Source: Algoriphagus lacus
Lineage (GTDB): Bacteria > Bacteroidota > Bacteroidia > Cytophagales > Cyclobacteriaceae
Length of the DNA: 64,000 nt
NCBI RefSeq assembly: GCF_003583985.1
Contig: NZ_QXML01000003.1
Location: 248,001 to 312,000, forward strand
Reading direction: 5' to 3'
The translations under genes were made by a program, and so were the position numbers. Shown piece after piece: positions 62,752 through 64,000 of the stretch; the stretch's first letter is position 1; each line of letters starts with the position of its first letter. Under the pieces are notes generated by a model. The model worked only from the letters and a program-made list of their open reading frames with translations, had not been told where the DNA came from and did no database searches.

Positions 62752-63798
62752 TTAATGGGAAATAGCGGTGATTTCCGATTCGAAACATTGGATCATTTGT
62801 TCGGCATCGTCCACCATGTTTTGTGAGCCGATGAACAACGGAGTCCTTTGATGAAGACTTTCCGGCTGGATGTCCAGAATCCGTTGCTTTCCATCGCTTG
62901 CTTTTCCTCCAGCCTGCTCGATCAGGAAGGCCAAAGCATTGGCCTCGTACAGTAGGCGAAGTTTTCCGCTTGGGTTTTTTGAGGTGGCAGGATACAGGTA
63001 AATCCCTCCCTTGAGCAGATTTCGATGAAAGTCAGCCACCAAGCTACCGATGTAACGGGACTGGAACCGTTTTTCCTTGCAGGAAAAAACATAGGATTTG
63101 ATCCCTGAGCTCCACTCCATTTCCAATCCTTCATTGATGGAATAGATTGTTCCGTTTTTAGGCGCTTGAATATCGGGGTGTGAAAGAAAAAATTCGCCTA
63201 AGCTGTTTTCATAGGTAAATCCATTTACCCCAAACCCAGTGGTGTAGACCAGCATTGTGGAGGAGCCATAAAGTACATATCCCGCTGCTACTTGCTGATT
63301 ACCTGGTTGCATGATGTCCTCGGCCGTAATAGGACTGCCGATTGGAGTTTTTCTTCTGTAAATGGAAAAGATAGTCCCGATGCTGATATTCACATCAATG
63401 TTGGAACTGCCGTCCAGGGGATCGATGGCAACTACATATTTTCCTGAATTGTTTTGGAGGTCGATTACAGCATCCTCTTCTTCTGAGACGATGGCGCAGA
63501 CTTCGCCTCCTTTGCTCAGTGCCCGCATGAACCTGATATTTGCGATCACATCCAACTTTTGTTGTTCTTCGCCTTGAATGTTGGTTTGTCCAAAAGCGCC
63601 TCCGATATTGGCTAAGCCGGCGCGGTTGGTCTCCCGATTGACTATCTTCGCAGCCAAGGCGATGTCCCGGAGCAGTTGAGAAAGTTCACCGGAAGCAAAT
63701 GGGAAATCACTTTGCTTGAGTTTGATAAAACGGTCCAGGGTAACCCCGACCGAGTAAGCCAGATTGCTTTGATCCGGCTGGTAAGGTAAAATTTTCAT
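62752..63798 (-). CDS. fbp: Fructose-1,6-bisphosphatase class I
   Basis: 348 residues. Metal site EEDAVIDLQ (EE), [16 protein letters not shown] (the DPxDGS motif), and the substrate pocket [17 protein letters not shown] ... [25 protein letters not shown], with the family ending [20 protein letters not shown]. It performs the committed step of gluconeogenesis. The gene diverges from a lysC-type aspartate kinase; the shared 56-bp region must hold both promoters. On the minus strand a TAATTTTC box is present but its spacing to the nearest TTG is short. Confidence 0.97.
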   Translation of the reverse strand: MKILPYQPDQSNLAYSVGVTLDRFIKLKQSDFPFASGELSQLLRDIALAAKIVNRETNRAGLANIGGAFGQTNIQGEEQQKLDVIANIRFMRALSKGGEVCAIVSEEEDAVIDLQNNSGKYVVAIDPLDGSSNIDVNISIGTIFSIYRRKTPIGSPITAEDIMQPGNQQVAAGYVLYGSSTMLVYTTGFGVNGFTYENSLGEFFLSHPDIQAPKNGTIYSINEGLEMEWSSGIKSYVFSCKEKRFQSRYIGSLVADFHRNLLKGGIYLYPATSKNPSGKLRLLYEANALAFLIEQAGGKASDGKQRILDIQPESLHQRTPLFIGSQNMVDDAEQMIQCFESEITAISH

Positions 63799-63854
63799 TA
63801 TTGGAAAAGTGCAATATTTGGGTTTATACTCTCGAAAATTAGGAAATATTCTTT

Positions 63855-64000
63855 ATGGCAAAAACCTCAGTTTATAAATTTGGAGGGGCCTCAGTCAAAG
63901 ATGGCTCTGCAGTAAGAAACTTGGCTGAAATTCTCCGTAATCGATTGCGAAAAAATATGGTAATCGTGGTTTCTGCCATGGGAAAAACCACCAATGCACT
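63855..64000 (+). CDS. lysC: Aspartate kinase (3' truncated by window end)
   Basis: The first 48 residues are visible (MAKTSVYKFGGASVKDGSAV ... VIVVSAMGKTTNA). KFGGASV is the aspartokinase signature with the catalytic lysine, and VVSAMGKTTN is the following phosphate-loop strand. It is a second aspartokinase, distinct from the ThrA N-terminal domain at 49045; the lysine/diaminopimelate branch is the likely user, which cannot be confirmed from the fragment. No leader peptide is visible before it. Confidence 0.88.
   Translation, partial: MAKTSVYKFGGASVKDGSAVRNLAEILRNRLRKNMVIVVSAMGKTTNA

Noticed and set aside
1..64000. Searched for CRISPR arrays, insertion sequences, prophage genes, toxin-antitoxin pairs, restriction or other defence systems.
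   Set aside because: No regularly spaced repeats, transposase, integrase or defence-type genes are visible; the only mobile-looking remnant is the GIY-YIG/tRNA patch at 42329-42770.

Overview
The window is a piece of a Bacteroidota chromosome, most likely Cytophagales/Cyclobacteriaceae (Algoriphagus-like). Evidence: T9SS-type C-terminal sorting domains, SprB/PKD-type surface proteins, a TonB receptor with an N-terminal carboxypeptidase-regulatory domain, DUF5916 and DUF4199 proteins, many SPII lipoproteins with short Bacteroidota-style lipoboxes, and a -33/-7 type promoter (TTTG-N20-TAAGATTG) ahead of the threonine operon. The family placement is an inference; no rRNA is present.

Layout. 1-5059: cut Rossmann/DUF2520 oxidoreductase, pirin, secreted M20-type amidohydrolase, acyl-ACP desaturase and a beta-propeller lipoprotein. 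5480-13374: an island of planctomycete-type genes: a large DUF1549/LamG/DUF1553 cytochrome-like lipoprotein, its DUF1501 partner 2 nt downstream, an opposing FG-GAP lipoprotein, and a membrane protein joining four TM helices, a CxxCH domain and leucine-rich repeats. 13475-18256: secreted M19 dipeptidase, small secreted protein, ClpB. 18455-36815: mainly envelope and exported proteins (Asp-box/VPS10 propeller, DUF5916, TonB receptor, Ca/Na antiporter, secreted DsrE protein, S9 peptidase, YtcJ-like amidohydrolase, T9SS FG-GAP protein), plus a PNPOx-like FMN protein and an F420-reductase-like protein. 36907-41990: murF, DUF2461, HAD phosphatase, small lipoprotein, PKD/SprB T9SS protein.

41991-42770 is the only clearly accessory patch. 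A tRNA-Ala(GGC) is followed, in its own transcription direction, by a decayed GIY-YIG endonuclease gene and then by a degenerate second copy of the tRNA lacking its 5' acceptor strand. This looks like a tiny tRNA-targeting element flanked by tRNA-derived repeats. 42820-48540: clpS-recR, a sodium:solute symporter, an alkyltransferase-like protein, an MscS channel, an SDR/NTF2/GreA-like gene run and a META lipoprotein.

48708-53736 is a complete threonine operon: promoter, a 37-codon leader ORF ending in a Thr/Ile-rich stretch, competing hairpins, then thrA-thrB-thrC tightly packed and closed by a long palindrome. 53837-60118: SGNH hydrolase, NlpC/P60 peptidase, polyprenyl diphosphate synthase, DUF4199, and an overlapping pair of a PlsB-like acyltransferase and gpsA (sn-glycerol-3-phosphate supply and acylation). 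60178-62688: two tandem soluble-aldose/GSDH-type dehydrogenase lipoproteins. 62752-64000: fbp diverging from a second, monofunctional aspartate kinase cut by the window end.

Most genes are ordinary core or envelope genes. The stretches that deserve a second look are the thr leader, the tRNA/GIY-YIG element, the planctomycete-type cytochrome island and the small GreA-like factor.
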